This document shows positions 9,644 to 19,193 of a stretch of 64,000 nucleotides of DNA, piece by piece (position 1 is the first letter of the stretch; the number at the start of each line of letters is the position of its first letter). Made by a program: the position numbers and the translations under genes. Below the pieces are notes generated by a model. That model had not been told where the DNA came from and did not search any database. It was given only the letters and a program-made list of their open reading frames with translations. Origin of the DNA: Candidatus Fibrimonadaceae bacterium (GTDB lineage Bacteria > Fibrobacterota > Fibrobacteria > Fibrobacterales > Fibrobacteraceae); assembly GCA_031281265.1 (NCBI GenBank), contig JAITFO010000015.1, positions 1 to 64,000 of the forward strand, given 5' to 3'.

Positions 9644-10465
9644 ATGCTGAGCGAATTTGCTCCTGCTAAGGTGAATCTTTTTTTATCCATAATAAAAAAA
9701 AGAGAAGACGGTTATCACGACATTGGCACCATGTTCCACACAATTTCTTGCGGAGATGTTCTCTTTGGCGAATTGAGTGCTGATGGGGAAATATCTATTT
9801 TTTACAACGAGTCGCAGGAATATCCGCCGGAAAAGGACTTGATTTATAAAGCCGCTGTTAAATTAAAAGAGGCGTTTGGGGTTTCTAGCGGTGTTAATTT
9901 TTATTTGGAAAAAAAACTGCCATTGGGTGCGGGGCTGGGCGGGGGGAGTTCCGATGCAGCCGCGGCTCTAAGGCTTTTGAATAAGCTATGGGGTTTAAAT
10001 GCCAGCTCTTTGGAATTGGAAAAAATAGGCTCGGGTTTGGGAGCGGATATTGCGTTTTTTGTGAAAGGCGGGGCGGCTCTTGCGGAAGGTATCGGCGATA
10101 TTTTAACACCGCGAAATCCAATAAACAGCGAGAGCTGTGCGATAGTGGTGGCTACCCCAAAGTGCGTTGTTCCCACCGCCGAGGCGTATAAAGACGTTAT
10201 CCCCTCCGGTGCCCTGCGCTGGCAAAACTTTGTGAAAAACATGGATCCATTGAACGATTTATACAATCAATTTGAAGATACGGTTCTAAAAAAATATCCT
10301 CTTATAAATTTTCTTAAGCAGAAATTAAATGCTTGTGGCGGAAAATCCCTGCTATCGGGTAGTGGTGCAAGTGTTTTTTCGCTGTTCTCTTCCTTAGAAA
10401 ACGCAACAAAGGCCTACGATTTGGTTAAAGCTGAATGCAGATTTTTGCAAATTTGCCATTTTTGA
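9644..10465 (+). CDS. ispE: 4-diphosphocytidyl-2-C-methyl-D-erythritol kinase
   Basis: FAPAKVNLFLSIIKKREDGYHDI and KLPLGAGLGGGSSDAAAALRLLN. Confidence 0.95.
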   Translation: MLSEFAPAKVNLFLSIIKKREDGYHDIGTMFHTISCGDVLFGELSADGEISIFYNESQEYPPEKDLIYKAAVKLKEAFGVSSGVNFYLEKKLPLGAGLGGGSSDAAAALRLLNKLWGLNASSLELEKIGSGLGADIAFFVKGGAALAEGIGDILTPRNPINSESCAIVVATPKCVVPTAEAYKDVIPSGALRWQNFVKNMDPLNDLYNQFEDTVLKKYPLINFLKQKLNACGGKSLLSGSGASVFSLFSSLENATKAYDLVKAECRFLQICHF

Positions 10466-10474
10466 TAAATATAT

Positions 10475-11680
10475 TTATTTAGAAGCGGGCTGTTTAGCAG
10501 CCGTTGAGTCAGTGCTTGTTTTGGAAATTGGCGGGACGCTTTTGCTCATATCATAGTAAATTCCCGATGCCAAGTTTCCCCTCACTTTCACTTTGCTCAC
10601 GTGCGATGAATCAAATGCTACATAAATCGTATCTCCGCTCGATTCATTTTTGCCTTCCACCTTTCTGTTGTTGTTGATGGAAAACAGAAGGCTGCTCGCA
10701 TTGCCCTTTACCTCCGCTAGTTTCATTTTCCCTGCGTCAAATGAAATATCCATCCTGTTCCCGTTCATTTTATTCACATAATTTGGTAAGTCTTCTTCGT
10801 AGAATAAACCTTTTGCATTTATATTTACATAGAGGCTTTGAGCTTTGTTGTTTTTTACCGCCAAAAAAAGAGTATCCCCAAAAACATCTGAATATTGGGC
10901 GGGTTTTCCAGATGTTGCTGCTGTTTGCTGCGCTCCATGTGCATTTTCTACAACTAAAATAAAATCTACTTCATTTTTTTCCAATTTTACAAACATGGAA
11001 TCCCCAGTGATGGTATAATCGTTTATTATGCATTTGGGTTTTCCTTTCAGAGATAAAAAACCATCTTTTTGGTTGTAAAATGCGGTATCGCCTGTGATAA
11101 TAAGGTCTTTTCTGGTGATTACAACGGAATTTGCGGCCACGGCTATTTGGCTACGTTGGTCGTAAGTCATCGTTTTGGATCTGATGGTAAGGGTATCTAA
11201 TTTTCCTTTTTCTTCAAAATAATAGTGGGCAAGCGGTTGAGTTGGGATTTCCAAAAAATATTCGTTTCGGTTATAAATTATTCTTTCGCCAAAAAATGCA
11301 CCTTTGCCAGCAGAATCACGTGCTACGGCATTTTCTTCCGCGACTGCTATGCTATTTTTTCTTGTGTAATTTCCCTTCTTTGCTTTCATGTTCCCTTTTG
11401 GATATAGAAAATAAAAGCCATCCTCGCTGTAAACCGCATCGGAATTTTTATCCCAGTGCGCACGTTCCGTTCTGAACTCAACGGAGTCGTGCGTGAATTT
11501 TACATTTCCTTTCAAATATAAATGCCCCGCCTTTCGCATTGCGTCAAGTGAGTCCGCACGTTCCATGATTAACGGCATAGAGCCTTTTTCAATTCTCGCA
11601 TTTGGCAGATGTTGAGTTTGTGAAAATATAATTTGCGTACATATCAGAACACCTGCTATTTGCCATTTACTGTTTATCAT
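10475..11680 (-). CDS. LptA/OstA-like LPS transport protein
   Basis: Signal peptide; repeated OstA-like beta repeats (GNVKFTHDSVEFRTERAHWDKNSD, ITGDTAFYNQKDGFLSLKGKPKCIINDYTITGDSM). Confidence 0.8.
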   Translation of the reverse strand: MINSKWQIAGVLICTQIIFSQTQHLPNARIEKGSMPLIMERADSLDAMRKAGHLYLKGNVKFTHDSVEFRTERAHWDKNSDAVYSEDGFYFLYPKGNMKAKKGNYTRKNSIAVAEENAVARDSAGKGAFFGERIIYNRNEYFLEIPTQPLAHYYFEEKGKLDTLTIRSKTMTYDQRSQIAVAANSVVITRKDLIITGDTAFYNQKDGFLSLKGKPKCIINDYTITGDSMFVKLEKNEVDFILVVENAHGAQQTAATSGKPAQYSDVFGDTLFLAVKNNKAQSLYVNINAKGLFYEEDLPNYVNKMNGNRMDISFDAGKMKLAEVKGNASSLLFSINNNRKVEGKNESSGDTIYVAFDSSHVSKVKVRGNLASGIYYDMSKSVPPISKTSTDSTAAKQPASK

Positions 11681-12345
11681 TGTGTATTTTCCTCAGGAGT
11701 GGGTTTGTTATCCTCAGGAGTAGGTTTGCTATCTTCTGGAGTGGGTTTGCTATCCTGTGGAATGAGTTTGCTGTCCTCTTCTTGCAACCTTTTTGCAGCC
11801 TCCTGAAAAATTCCAGTTACCTTTGAGAGTATTTGCCAGTTCTCCAGCCTTGAATCGGATATAAACCCGATGCCTTGCAAAACATCGCCTGTTTCGCCAA
11901 CAACCCTCACGGGGCCATCCGTGCGAATTTTATCATCCACTTTCAACCATAAAAGGGAGTCCGCTCTAACCGCCGCTCCTTTGGGCGAAAGTGCGTAAAC
12001 CCTGCCGTATGCTCTGACATAAGTCATGCGCATATTTAAATTTCCAGAATCTGCCCGCAAAAATGCGGCTTTGTTCCCCAACGAATCGTAGATATCTGCA
12101 AAAATCGGTTTCACAAACACACTGTCCGAACCACCCCATCTTTCCAAGTAAGCGGTTTTCACTTTCCAAGACAGCCTATTTCCCTCGTATAAATCCATAA
12201 CTGTTGTGTCAGAAAAAAGCATAACAGGATGCTCTTTAAGCTCCCAAGCCGTATATTCGTCATCTTTCGTTTTAGTGCAAGAGATTAAACTCAGTACCAA
12301 AAGCAAAGTCAAAAAATATTTCAATTCTTCATTCTCCGTTCTCAA
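11677..12345 (-). CDS. lptC: LptC-like LPS export protein with C-terminal (KPTPEDS)n repeat
   Basis: Lipobox LISCTKTK; LptC pattern ADSGNLNMRMTYVRAYGRVYALSPKGAAVRADSLLW. Confidence 0.75.
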   Translation of the reverse strand: MRTENEELKYFLTLLLVLSLISCTKTKDDEYTAWELKEHPVMLFSDTTVMDLYEGNRLSWKVKTAYLERWGGSDSVFVKPIFADIYDSLGNKAAFLRADSGNLNMRMTYVRAYGRVYALSPKGAAVRADSLLWLKVDDKIRTDGPVRVVGETGDVLQGIGFISDSRLENWQILSKVTGIFQEAAKRLQEEDSKLIPQDSKPTPEDSKPTPEDNKPTPEENTQ

Positions 12346-12348
12346 TTT

Positions 12349-13347
12349 TTATTTAAAAATAGTCGCATTCAAATCCAAGCCATCTTTTGTTATCTTTTTC
12401 ATCAGTTGTTCTGCGTCTTTAGAAATTTTCATCATTTCGTGTCTTAAATCTCCGTTTTGGCTTTTATCCAAAGTAAGGGAGATGGTATTATCACCGCTTT
12501 CCAAACTTTTTGCTATTAAAGTGATACTGTTTTCAATTTTTCTAAAAGAAATTTTCAAATTTTCAAAATTTTTCTGAAGCAATTCTAAATTATCAGATAT
12601 CCCATCAAAATTTGGTTTCATTTCATCTATAATTTCTAAAACTCTCTCTCTCGCTTCAACCAAAGAATCTATTGAAGCTATCGCAGAACGTTCTGCCGAA
12701 CTCACCATGCGTGAAGTTTTATCTCCAAGCAAGTTCGCTTTATGCTTAAGCGTTTTGTAATCCTTAAGCCTTTCTTCAGAAAATAGAGTGTCTAAGGCAT
12801 TTCCCAAAACATCAGCAATAGCTTTGGCTTCATCTAGAACGCCAACTATAATTATGCCCATGCTTGTACTTCCCATGTCAAAAGACCCTGCAAAACGCGC
12901 TCCGTCTTTGTAATAAACGCTCGAATTTCCAAGCGTTATCTCAATAACTCTGTCTCCCATCAAACCGATATTTGCAACGTGCAATTTGGAATTAACAGGG
13001 ATTTTTATTTTGGCGAGTACGGCAATTTTCGCCCAAACACATGAATCTGTCAATACAAATTCCTTTACTCTGCCCCTTGTCAACCCGTTTACATTAACGG
13101 CGTCATTGATTTTTAAATTGCCTATTTCGCTAAAACCTATATAATAATAATTTCTGGTGTGCCAAGGGCTATTGGGATGAATAAAGAACCATAAAGAAAG
13201 TGGTAGTAAAATTATCGATGCTACAACAGAGTAAAATGCCCAAGGCGGGCTTTTAGACAGTTTTCTGATTCTTCGCCTTTTTGCCCATATCCTAAAGAGA
13301 ATTATTGGATATCGCCACCAATAATCGGTTCTATTCTCTATGCGCAT
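12349..13347 (-). CDS. MlaD/MCE-domain protein
   Basis: INDAVNVNGLTRGRVKEFVL...GDRVIEITLG MCE core after one TM. Confidence 0.85.
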   Translation of the reverse strand: MRIENRTDYWWRYPIILFRIWAKRRRIRKLSKSPPWAFYSVVASIILLPLSLWFFIHPNSPWHTRNYYYIGFSEIGNLKINDAVNVNGLTRGRVKEFVLTDSCVWAKIAVLAKIKIPVNSKLHVANIGLMGDRVIEITLGNSSVYYKDGARFAGSFDMGSTSMGIIIVGVLDEAKAIADVLGNALDTLFSEERLKDYKTLKHKANLLGDKTSRMVSSAERSAIASIDSLVEARERVLEIIDEMKPNFDGISDNLELLQKNFENLKISFRKIENSITLIAKSLESGDNTISLTLDKSQNGDLRHEMMKISKDAEQLMKKITKDGLDLNATIFK

Positions 13348-14324
13348 TATCTCCTGCCCCCAATTTTTTGTTTTATCTTGTTGAGCAGAATGTCATTTAT
13401 GCTTTTAGAGCTGTTTAATCCATCTCTTTTTAACAGGTGATCCAGAGCAACGACTTCAGATATAACGGCTATATTTTTGCCAGGTAAAATGGGAATTACA
13501 ACATGGGGAATATCAAGGTCAAGAACTTTGTTGGTAAGGGTATCCAATCCTGTGCGGTTGTATTGTTCCGAATAATCCCATTTTTGAAGCTCTAAAATAA
13601 TATCCAGCCGTTTTTCGTGTCTAACCGCTTTTACACCAAACATCGAACGTACATCTACAATGCCAATGCCTCTGATTTCAATATAATTGTTAAAACCAGG
13701 TTTTCCTGTTCCAAAAACAAAGTCTCCAATACGTCTCAAATCTATGGCATCATCAGAAATAAGGCAGTGCCCGCGCTCAACTAAATCCAAAACACATTCA
13801 GATTTTCCAATTCCAGATTCTCCTATGAATAGAACGCCAACTCCAAAGATATCTATCATGCTCCCGTGCAAAAAGATTTTGCGTGCAAAATAATTTTCCA
13901 AGTGCCTTTGCAAAGGTCTTGCAAAATTTATGGTTGGCAATTCTGTTACGATAAGGGAAGAACCTACTTCCGAACACATATCCATAAATTCTTTATGAGG
14001 TTTTAACCCATGCGTTAAAATCCAAAGCGGAGATTTGTATTTAGAAATTCGTGAAAAGATGAGCTTTCTCTGTTCTTCACTGACGGATTCCAAATAATTC
14101 CATTCCGTATGCCCTAAAAGCTGTATATGTTCGTAGGCATAGCCTCCAAAAAAACCAGTTAAGGCAAGACCGGGGCGATGCAAATCCACGCTTGTTATTT
14201 TCGAATCGAAAAACTTATTTTTCAATGAAAATTTAAGTTCTGCTCCGTGGAGTTCCAGCAAATCCTTAACGCTAAAATGTTTATACGTTTGTTCCTGAAC
14301 TTGTGACAAATCGCGGTAATTCAT
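13347..14324 (-). CDS. hprK: HPr kinase/phosphorylase
   Basis: Walker A GESGIGKSECVLDLVERGHCLISDDA and EIRGIGIVDVRSMFG. Confidence 0.95.
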   Translation of the reverse strand: MNYRDLSQVQEQTYKHFSVKDLLELHGAELKFSLKNKFFDSKITSVDLHRPGLALTGFFGGYAYEHIQLLGHTEWNYLESVSEEQRKLIFSRISKYKSPLWILTHGLKPHKEFMDMCSEVGSSLIVTELPTINFARPLQRHLENYFARKIFLHGSMIDIFGVGVLFIGESGIGKSECVLDLVERGHCLISDDAIDLRRIGDFVFGTGKPGFNNYIEIRGIGIVDVRSMFGVKAVRHEKRLDIILELQKWDYSEQYNRTGLDTLTNKVLDLDIPHVVIPILPGKNIAVISEVVALDHLLKRDGLNSSKSINDILLNKIKQKIGGRR

Positions 14325-15052
14325 TTTACAACCTCGCTCGCTTTGTTAAAAGGTTTTGAGAGTCCCAATTCACTAAAAACTGATGCGCTTCTAGTAGCGT
14401 AATCTTTATTGCCAGTTATCTCTGCCAAACGCAACAAAATCATCGCAGATGTAAAATACTGTTTTTTTTCAACGGAAATACGCAAAGCTTCTTCGTAGAG
14501 TTTCGTTGAATTTTCACCGCTTAAATCTGCAACTTTAGCTTTATAAAAAGCCAATTGCCCTGGAGAATCGCGTTTGCTTATCTGCTTTAGGTAAGAAGAA
14601 GCCTCGTCTGCTCTTTTATTGCCGGCAGCTGCTGTGGCGGCTTCACCCCAAAATCCCGCAGAGGCTTTTTTGAACGAATTTCTGTTTGCAAATTCAAAGG
14701 CTTGTTTGTATTCACCCTGCGAGTTATAAAATTCCATATACGCTTTGTAAAAATTTTCCTTGCTCTTTTCATCTAGGGCATCGATGCGTACCAACTCCAA
14801 AAGTTTTTTTGCTTCTTCATATTCCATAGCGTGGGTTGCCAGTATTGCCATGGATATTAAAATTCTTCCCTCAGATATAAGGTCTGCCTCTTTGCGGGCT
14901 TCGGTCAGGGCAAATTCGTATTGAGCGTAAGCCAAGCCATAACGTCCTTGTGAAAAGTATTTTTTTGCCTGGTAAGCATAATCGCCCGAAGCAGCATAAG
15001 AGGTCTGAACCCCGATTATTAGGATTAACAGGATCGATAAGATTTTTACCAT
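14321..15052 (-). CDS. TPR-like secreted hypothetical protein
   Basis: Signal peptide and TPR-like helical repeats. Confidence 0.6.
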   Translation of the reverse strand: MVKILSILLILIIGVQTSYAASGDYAYQAKKYFSQGRYGLAYAQYEFALTEARKEADLISEGRILISMAILATHAMEYEEAKKLLELVRIDALDEKSKENFYKAYMEFYNSQGEYKQAFEFANRNSFKKASAGFWGEAATAAAGNKRADEASSYLKQISKRDSPGQLAFYKAKVADLSGENSTKLYEEALRISVEKKQYFTSAMILLRLAEITGNKDYATRSASVFSELGLSKPFNKASEVVK

Positions 15053-15987
15053 GTGTCCTCCAGGAGAGGGATGGAATCTTTTTGCGGAATTTTGTTGCGT
15101 ATAAACCAGAATTTTGACATTCCGCCTATAAAATCGTCCGCTTTATTGATAGTTTGTGAACCGTCTGAAACTAGGCTGCCGATGTCGCGTACGGTAGTGT
15201 CTAGCGAATTGATTAAAGTACCAGCTCTTTCCGTTAAATTATCCAAACTTCCCATTAAACCCACAACGCCTGTAGTTAGAGTATCTGCAAAAGACTTAGC
15301 TGCTGGCATACCGTCATTTATGGTTTTGAATAAGTTGTTAGCTCCTGACATCAGTTTGCCTCCACCGCCGAGCAATCTGTTTAGGCTAATAGTTGCGGTA
15401 TCTAGGCGATCGTATAAAAGGCGAGAGCCGAGCAACATTCCAACGGTGGTATTTGTATCCACAATTAGGTTTAAAAGGGAATCTATCCCCGAAACTAGAT
15501 TGCCTATGTTGTTCACAAGTTCATTGGCTGTTTTCAAAACGGTTTCAATGTCTTGTGCCGTGCCTGCTTTTATAAATTCCTCTTCCTCTAAAACCCTGCT
15601 GCCTTTAACCGAGACATCTATGTTTACAACACGCTCGGAAATTATGTTTTGGTCACGCGTGGCAAATAGAACAGATTCATTGGTGATATGGTTCTTATAT
15701 CTGGTATCGAGGACTAGCGTTAGCCTAACAAAACCTGTGTTAGTTAGGGTAATGTCTCCAATGCTCCCTATATCAACGCCGTTTATCTGTACGGTTGTGC
15801 CTTTGTGAAGCCCCTGGCTTGAAGTCATATCGCAATAGAGATTGTATTCGCTTTTCCCTAAAAAACCATCTCGTTGCAGCCATTTAACCATGACAATAGT
15901 CACAATGCATATAGAAATGGCGAGTACGGCTCCAACCATCAAGCCGGAAAGCTCAGACCAATTTATATACCGTAGCGTTTTAAACAT
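15046..15987 (-). CDS. MlaD/MCE-domain protein
   Basis: SSQGLHKGTTVQINGVDIGSIGDITLTNTGFVRLTLVLD MCE core. Confidence 0.85.
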   Translation of the reverse strand: MFKTLRYINWSELSGLMVGAVLAISICIVTIVMVKWLQRDGFLGKSEYNLYCDMTSSQGLHKGTTVQINGVDIGSIGDITLTNTGFVRLTLVLDTRYKNHITNESVLFATRDQNIISERVVNIDVSVKGSRVLEEEEFIKAGTAQDIETVLKTANELVNNIGNLVSGIDSLLNLIVDTNTTVGMLLGSRLLYDRLDTATISLNRLLGGGGKLMSGANNLFKTINDGMPAAKSFADTLTTGVVGLMGSLDNLTERAGTLINSLDTTVRDIGSLVSDGSQTINKADDFIGGMSKFWFIRNKIPQKDSIPLLEDTW

Positions 15988-16022
15988 TCACATTTTAATC
16001 TAGAAATTTCTAACTTCCTATT

Positions 16023-16565
16023 GTGCTTGTTGATTCCGCTCCCCGTTATCCATATTTGGCAAAACTTATAGCGTTTATAATAGTTCCGCAAAATTCATTT
16101 GAAAGTGCTTGGATTTCTGCGATTGAAGGTAAAGTCGGGGTTTTGGAGCATAAAGGTGAGTTTTTTCCTTTCTGCAAAACAGACTATTACAAAGCTGAGA
16201 TGGGGGAGAATTTGCATAGGTGCGTGGTTTCTTTTGAAGGGTTGGTGGAGCCGGAAAATATAGGTGCGTACAAAGCTAAGTCCATTGAATTGGAAAACAG
16301 TTTAAAGAACAAAACCGGATGCAGAACATTGAATATAGATACAGGTTATATGGATTCCGACAAAATAGTACTCCCTTCAACAAAGCGCGGCCCGTTTAAA
16401 CTCTATGCTGGCGATGGAATTTGGCTGGACATGGTTTTAACCTACGCAAAAGGGGATTTTAAGCCAACCGAGTGGGCTTTTGCGGATTTTAAGGAAAACC
16501 CTTACAAGCGAGATTTATTGTTGATAAGGGAAAAATATAAGAAGGCATTGCATGGAAAAACATAG
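16023..16565 (+). CDS. DUF4416 family protein
   Basis: RTLNIDTGYMDSDKIVLPSTKRGPFKLYAGDGIWLDMVLTY, typical DUF4416; GTG start. Confidence 0.8.
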   Translation: MLVDSAPRYPYLAKLIAFIIVPQNSFESAWISAIEGKVGVLEHKGEFFPFCKTDYYKAEMGENLHRCVVSFEGLVEPENIGAYKAKSIELENSLKNKTGCRTLNIDTGYMDSDKIVLPSTKRGPFKLYAGDGIWLDMVLTYAKGDFKPTEWAFADFKENPYKRDLLLIREKYKKALHGKT

Positions 16566-17202
16566 ATTAAAGCCCAATAGGCAAAGCCTGGACATATTGC
16601 TCCGCCGCCACGGCATAGAGTTGAAAAAGGAAACTTTGGATAAGCTATGGCTCTTTCACGGCTTATTGAGGGAGAATAATAAAGACCAAGATTTAACTCG
16701 CCTCAACGCCTTTGAAACCATAGTGGAGCGGCATTATGCGGACTGCATAATAATAAATTCCTTTGTCAAAAAATGGCCTGACAAAATGCTGGACATAGGC
16801 TCCGGTGCGGGTTTTCCCGGCATACCGCTTAAATTGACGAATCCGCAGATAAATCTGACTTTATGCGAGCCACGCCCCAATAGGATTAATTTTTTGGAAA
16901 TGGCTGTAAAGGAACTGAATTTGCAGGGCATAAGCGTTTTTGGGCATAAGGTTACGAGCTCATCTATGAAAGAGTCTGTTGGCGGCATTATCTGCCGTGC
17001 TTTTGGCAGCATTGCGGAAACATTGCCTCGTTTGGGCAGTTGTTTAAAAAAAGGCGGAAAAGCTTATTTTATGAAAGGTCCTGCCGTTAAAGATGAACTG
17101 CGCGATTTTAAATCCGATGAATACAAAATCTCAGAAACGCATTTTTACACCATACCCAGCAGCGTTCAGCAAAGAGCCTTGATAGTTTTGGAGCGGTTGT
17201 AA
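16552..17202 (+). CDS. rsmG: 16S rRNA (guanine527-N7)-methyltransferase
   Basis: MLDIGSGAGFPGIPLKLTNPQINLTLCEPRPNRINFLE. Confidence 0.93.
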   Translation: MEKHRLKPNRQSLDILLRRHGIELKKETLDKLWLFHGLLRENNKDQDLTRLNAFETIVERHYADCIIINSFVKKWPDKMLDIGSGAGFPGIPLKLTNPQINLTLCEPRPNRINFLEMAVKELNLQGISVFGHKVTSSSMKESVGGIICRAFGSIAETLPRLGSCLKKGGKAYFMKGPAVKDELRDFKSDEYKISETHFYTIPSSVQQRALIVLERL

Positions 17203-17223
17203 AAAAATTACTATATTTCTTTT

Positions 17224-17424
17224 ATGCTTATTTTACTGATACTTATTTCTTTGGCCGGGTTTTACTTGAGTGCTAGATATTTTTTGAAAAATTTAAAATT
17301 AATAGAACTCAGAAACCATAAAGAGAAATCCGCTTTGAAAAGAGCTTTGAATTATCCTTTTACTGTTGTATGGTATACCTACCTGCTGATATTTTTTATC
17401 TGCTTAACGGTGAATAATTTATGA
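17224..17424 (+). CDS. Small membrane protein
   Basis: Two TM segments; CTATATT-N6-ATG upstream. Confidence 0.5.
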   Translation: MLILLILISLAGFYLSARYFLKNLKLIELRNHKEKSALKRALNYPFTVVWYTYLLIFFICLTVNNL

Positions 17425-18158
17425 TATTTATACCTCGGCAGTTCTTTTTTCTTTTGCTCTTTTGCATAACCGCATTTTCAATGCAAAACGCCGAACAAGC
17501 TGCCAAGCGCGATGCTTTTAAATTTGAAGCTGTGGATTTGGGAGTTTTGCAGCAGGGAACTCGCAAAAATGTTGAAATCAACGGGAAAAATGTGTCTTCG
17601 CGGACAATAGAGTTGGAAAATGTTTTTAACCAAATGGTAGGTGGCGAAAACTTTATTTACCCACAAAAAATAGCCGCAGGGCAAAAGTTTAAAATCAATT
17701 TTACGCTTAACACCGCCTACATGGAAGGCCCTTTTCTTCACAACATAGTTTTAGTGGATACCAGCGGCTTTGCGTGGGTAGCTTTGGTACAAGGGCAAGT
17801 GGAGAATCCTATTGTATTTAACGAGAGAATTTTGGATTTGGGTTTTTATAAAAAGGGCGTAAAAAAAACTTGGGTATTTTACGCTTGGAGCACGGAGAAC
17901 AAACCTTTGAAGTTTAGGCTTGCTCCTTCTTCGCAAAAGGAATTTAAAGCGGAATTTTCAAATGTAAAATTGGATGTCAAGGATTTTGAAAACATAAAAG
18001 AGGGCGGAACAACGCCCGGTGTTAAAATAAGCCTATCTGTTATTGATTTAGAAACCCCAAAAAACGGGCAGAAAAGCATACGCAGAATAGTTTCCTTTAT
18101 CTGCGATGATTTCCCAAACGCAACCCCTGAGCTTTTAGTCACGGGCTATTGGGAGTAG
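17421..18158 (+). CDS. DUF1573-like secreted protein
   Basis: Signal peptide, FEAVDLGVLQQGTRKNVEINGKNVSSRTIEL beta-sandwich pattern. Confidence 0.5.
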   Translation: MIFIPRQFFFLLLFCITAFSMQNAEQAAKRDAFKFEAVDLGVLQQGTRKNVEINGKNVSSRTIELENVFNQMVGGENFIYPQKIAAGQKFKINFTLNTAYMEGPFLHNIVLVDTSGFAWVALVQGQVENPIVFNERILDLGFYKKGVKKTWVFYAWSTENKPLKFRLAPSSQKEFKAEFSNVKLDVKDFENIKEGGTTPGVKISLSVIDLETPKNGQKSIRRIVSFICDDFPNATPELLVTGYWE

Positions 18159-18165
18159 CTTCCTA

Positions 18166-18239
<74 letters not shown>

Positions 18240-18329
18240 AAACAATCTAAATGTAGAAAATTTCATAGCGAAAAAACATAGAGAATGCTTCTAGTTAGAG
18301 CCATAACCCCTCCGTATATTTTTTTGAAA

Positions 18330-18500
18330 TTAAAGTTTCATAAATTTTGTCGCCATAAATATCGTATCTTCGTCTATTCCTCGCTCTCTCATTTCTTTTT
18401 CCAATTTTTTGACGTCTCGCTTTTCCAATATATCGGCTATCTTCCAAAGAATCAGAACCGCAATAAGAGTCAAAAATGGAGCACCGCAATAGAATATCAT
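18330..18500 (-). CDS. Small membrane protein (56 aa)
   Basis: MIFYCGAPFLTLIAVLILWKIADILEKRDVKKLEKEMRERGIDEDTIFMATKFMKL; AGAGGTAAAG upstream; related to ORF 53931-54038. Confidence 0.65.
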   Translation of the reverse strand: MIFYCGAPFLTLIAVLILWKIADILEKRDVKKLEKEMRERGIDEDTIFMATKFMKL

Positions 18501-18586
18501 TTTCTTTACCTCTACCAATAAATATATATTTTTTTTCAGCAGAGAGCAGGCTCAATTTTTCTCAAATTCTTTCAAATAGGCAAAAA

Positions 18587-18613
18587 AGGCTCTTTTTATA
18601 GCAAAAAGAGCCT
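18587..18613. terminator. Rho-independent terminator-like hairpin
   Basis: AGGCTCTTTTT-ATAGC-AAAAAGAGCCT perfect 11-bp stem. Confidence 0.7.
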
Positions 18614-18638
18614 CAGGTAGAGGCTCTATGGGACAGGC

Positions 18639-18755
18639 TCATTTTTTTACTATATTACTATTGATGGGTGAGCTAGTTGCGGGGTTCGAGGCAACGCCCA
18701 ACGCAGTAATGCTTGATGTGTCTTCGTTCAGATAACCTTCTAGCTTGCCCATCAT
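18639..18755 (-). CDS. Short ORF (38 aa) overlapping the stop of the LPD3-like ORF
   Basis: MMGKLEGYLNEDTSSITALGVASNPATSSPINSNIVKK; start overlaps upstream TGA; competes with the ncRNA call on the + strand. Confidence 0.35.
   Translation of the reverse strand: MMGKLEGYLNEDTSSITALGVASNPATSSPINSNIVKK
18663..18753 (+). ncRNA. Candidate ~91-nt structured RNA
   Basis: GATGGG..AGCTAG / CTAGCT..CCCATC terminal stem (12 of 14 bp) with internal GTTGC..GCAAC hairpin; CTATATT at 18650-18656 just upstream. Confidence 0.35.
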
Positions 18756-19183
18756 TGCTTACTCATTTCTATAAGTTCTACTGAGTATATCCTTTTTCCG
18801 TGTTCAGTAGCCTCTTTAACGGTTATGTATGCCGCGTTGTCGTCAAATAACGGAGCCGCAAACCTATGGATAGCTTTAACATTCGGGTCATTGTTTCTAT
18901 CGGGGCGTGTTGATACTTTGAGTGAATTTCTAAATAAGTTATCAATATCTGCTACTACCGCATAATGCTGCTCTCTCGTAAAGTCGTTGTCTATAGATTT
19001 TTTAACGGCATCTTCCGATACTAATTTTTGGATAGAGTTCTTGCTTAACTTAGCTTCCTCACCGTCTTTGCTTCTTATTACAAGTGGCTTATTGTTGTTT
19101 TCTTTGATTAGGTTTTCTAGCCTCATTATCGCACTACTACGGTCTGTTCCTTTTCGGTACTTTACTTGTTCCATTTTTTGCAA
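18752..19183 (-). CDS. LPD3/MuF-C-terminal-like domain protein
   Basis: HYAVVADIDNLFRNSLKV...NDPNVKAIHRFAAPLFDDNAAYITVKEATEHGKRIYSVELIEM resembles large polyvalent protein-associated domain 3. Confidence 0.55.
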   Translation of the reverse strand: MQKMEQVKYRKGTDRSSAIMRLENLIKENNNKPLVIRSKDGEEAKLSKNSIQKLVSEDAVKKSIDNDFTREQHYAVVADIDNLFRNSLKVSTRPDRNNDPNVKAIHRFAAPLFDDNAAYITVKEATEHGKRIYSVELIEMSKQ

Positions 19184-19193
19184 AGGTAGAAAA

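Noticed and set aside
15053-15808. 251-aa plus-strand ORF antisense to the MlaD gene
   Set aside because: Antisense shadow of a well-supported MCE protein; no recognisable domain.
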